Source: Candidatus Eiseniibacteriota bacterium
GTDB taxonomy: Bacteria; Joyebacterota; Joyebacteria; Joyebacterales; Joyebacteraceae
Direction: 5' to 3'
DNA: 6,147 nt
NCBI GenBank assembly: GCA_030610515.1
Contig: JAUWRQ010000075.1
Span: 1-6,147 of the forward strand
How positions within the stretch are numbered: position 1 is the first letter of the stretch; each line of letters starts with the position of its first letter. Under the pieces are notes generated by a model that searched no databases, was not told the DNA's origin, and saw nothing but the letters and a program-made list of their open reading frames with translations. Below are positions 5,736-6,147 of the stretch, piece by piece. The translations under genes were made by a program, and so were the position numbers.

Positions 5736-6147
5736 TCACGATCCCGAGCCACGCCCGCCCGTGCCGCCCATGCCTCCACGCCCGGCCCGCTGCCCTCGCA
5801 TCTCCTCGAAGCCGGACCGGGCATCCTCCATGATTTCCCGGTAGGTAATCATCTGCTCGTAGGTGAGGATGCCCTCCAACTGCGCCTCGGTCTCGAGACG
5901 GAGCCCCTCTGCCCGAGTCCTCATTGACGTGAACGCGTCCGGGTCCGGCCTGCCTCCCGACGTGCTGCCTTCCATGAGCATCGCGCGCCGCTCCTCGGCC
6001 TCTTCGAGGATCGCACGGACCATCGGACGCTGCCCATCGGTCAGGTCGAGCCTGACGATGATCTCGGATGTCGACGGGCCCTGCGGCCGCCCCCGGGACG
6101 CCGTCCGCATCCCGTAGTCGCCACCTCCCGTGGCACATCCGGCGCTA
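5736..6147 (-). CDS. LTxxQ-motif (Spy/CpxP-like) lipoprotein, partial (signal peptide beyond right edge)
   Basis: The frame is open to the right edge, with 136 visible residues. It begins at the edge with SAGC followed by ATGGG, which reads as the end of a lipoprotein signal peptide: the Cys codon at 6135-6137 would be the lipidated residue and ATGGG a flexible linker. Ser at -3 is less usual than Leu but allowed. Counted from that Cys, an LTxxQ motif lies at 32-36 (LTDGQ, 6030-6044) and another at 91-95 (LTYEQ, 5853-5867), each leading into charged helical sequence, as in the Spy/CpxP family of periplasmic helical proteins involved in chaperone or envelope-stress/metal-sensing roles. The C-terminus is a Gly/Arg-rich tail (RAGRGGMGGTGGRGSGS). 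An internal ATG at 6110 would give 124 residues but would lose the lipobox. The gene precedes the adaptor by 87 nt on the same strand, so a role with the exporter is plausible but inferred. Confidence 0.7.
   Translation of the reverse strand, partial: SAGCATGGGDYGMRTASRGRPQGPSTSEIIVRLDLTDGQRPMVRAILEEAEERRAMLMEGSTSGGRPDPDAFTSMRTRAEGLRLETEAQLEGILTYEQMITYREIMEDARSGFEEMRGQRAGRGGMGGTGGRGSGS

Noticed and set aside
5736..6110. Starting the LTxxQ protein at the ATG at 6110
   Set aside because: The frame continues open to the edge through a lipobox-like SAGC, and an export signal is expected for this family, so the gene more likely begins outside the window.
1..6147. CRISPR arrays, insertion sequences, phage genes, tRNA or rRNA genes, toxin-antitoxin or defence genes
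   Set aside because: No direct repeat arrays, transposase or integrase motifs, tRNA-like folds or defence domains were seen on either strand; every sizeable stretch is covered by ordinary envelope or transport genes.

Overview
The window is a stretch of high-GC bacterial chromosome. All seven genes lie on the minus strand, so transcription runs from right to left, and there is almost no non-coding space. The two end genes are cut by the window edges. An outer-membrane beta-barrel protein, a lipoprotein and a MacA-type adaptor show that the cell is Gram-negative (diderm). GC-rich codon use, Gly/Arg-rich tails and MacB split into two proteins would suit an uncultured FCB-type phylum such as Eisenbacteria, Krumholzibacteriota or Gemmatimonadota. 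That placement is a guess; no marker gene is present.

Right part (6147 to 2335), in transcription order: a partial lipoprotein with two LTxxQ motifs of the Spy/CpxP type; after 87 nt, a MacA-like periplasmic adaptor; overlapping it by 1 nt, a MacB/LolD-type ABC ATPase; and after 3 nt, a MacB-type permease with four membrane segments. The last three form a translationally coupled operon for a tripartite ABC exporter. Its outer-membrane TolC partner is not in the window. A possible sigma70-like promoter lies in the 87-nt gap.

Middle part (2269 to 944): an AzgA-family (NCS2) purine base permease, 65 nt after the exporter permease. It is preceded by a perfect 8-bp hairpin without a U-tract and followed by a 7-bp GC hairpin, also without a good U-tract.

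Left part (770 to 1): cutA, starting at TTG behind a near-perfect Shine-Dalgarno, and then a signal-peptide-bearing outer-membrane beta-barrel protein that overlaps the end of cutA and runs off the left edge. There is no gene-free stretch above 300 bases; the longest is 771-943 (173 nt).

I found no phage, transposon, CRISPR, RNA gene or defence system. The region looks like ordinary envelope and transport housekeeping. The points most worth a second look are the lipid-anchored LTxxQ protein ahead of the exporter, the low-complexity insert in the adaptor, and the cutA/beta-barrel overlap.
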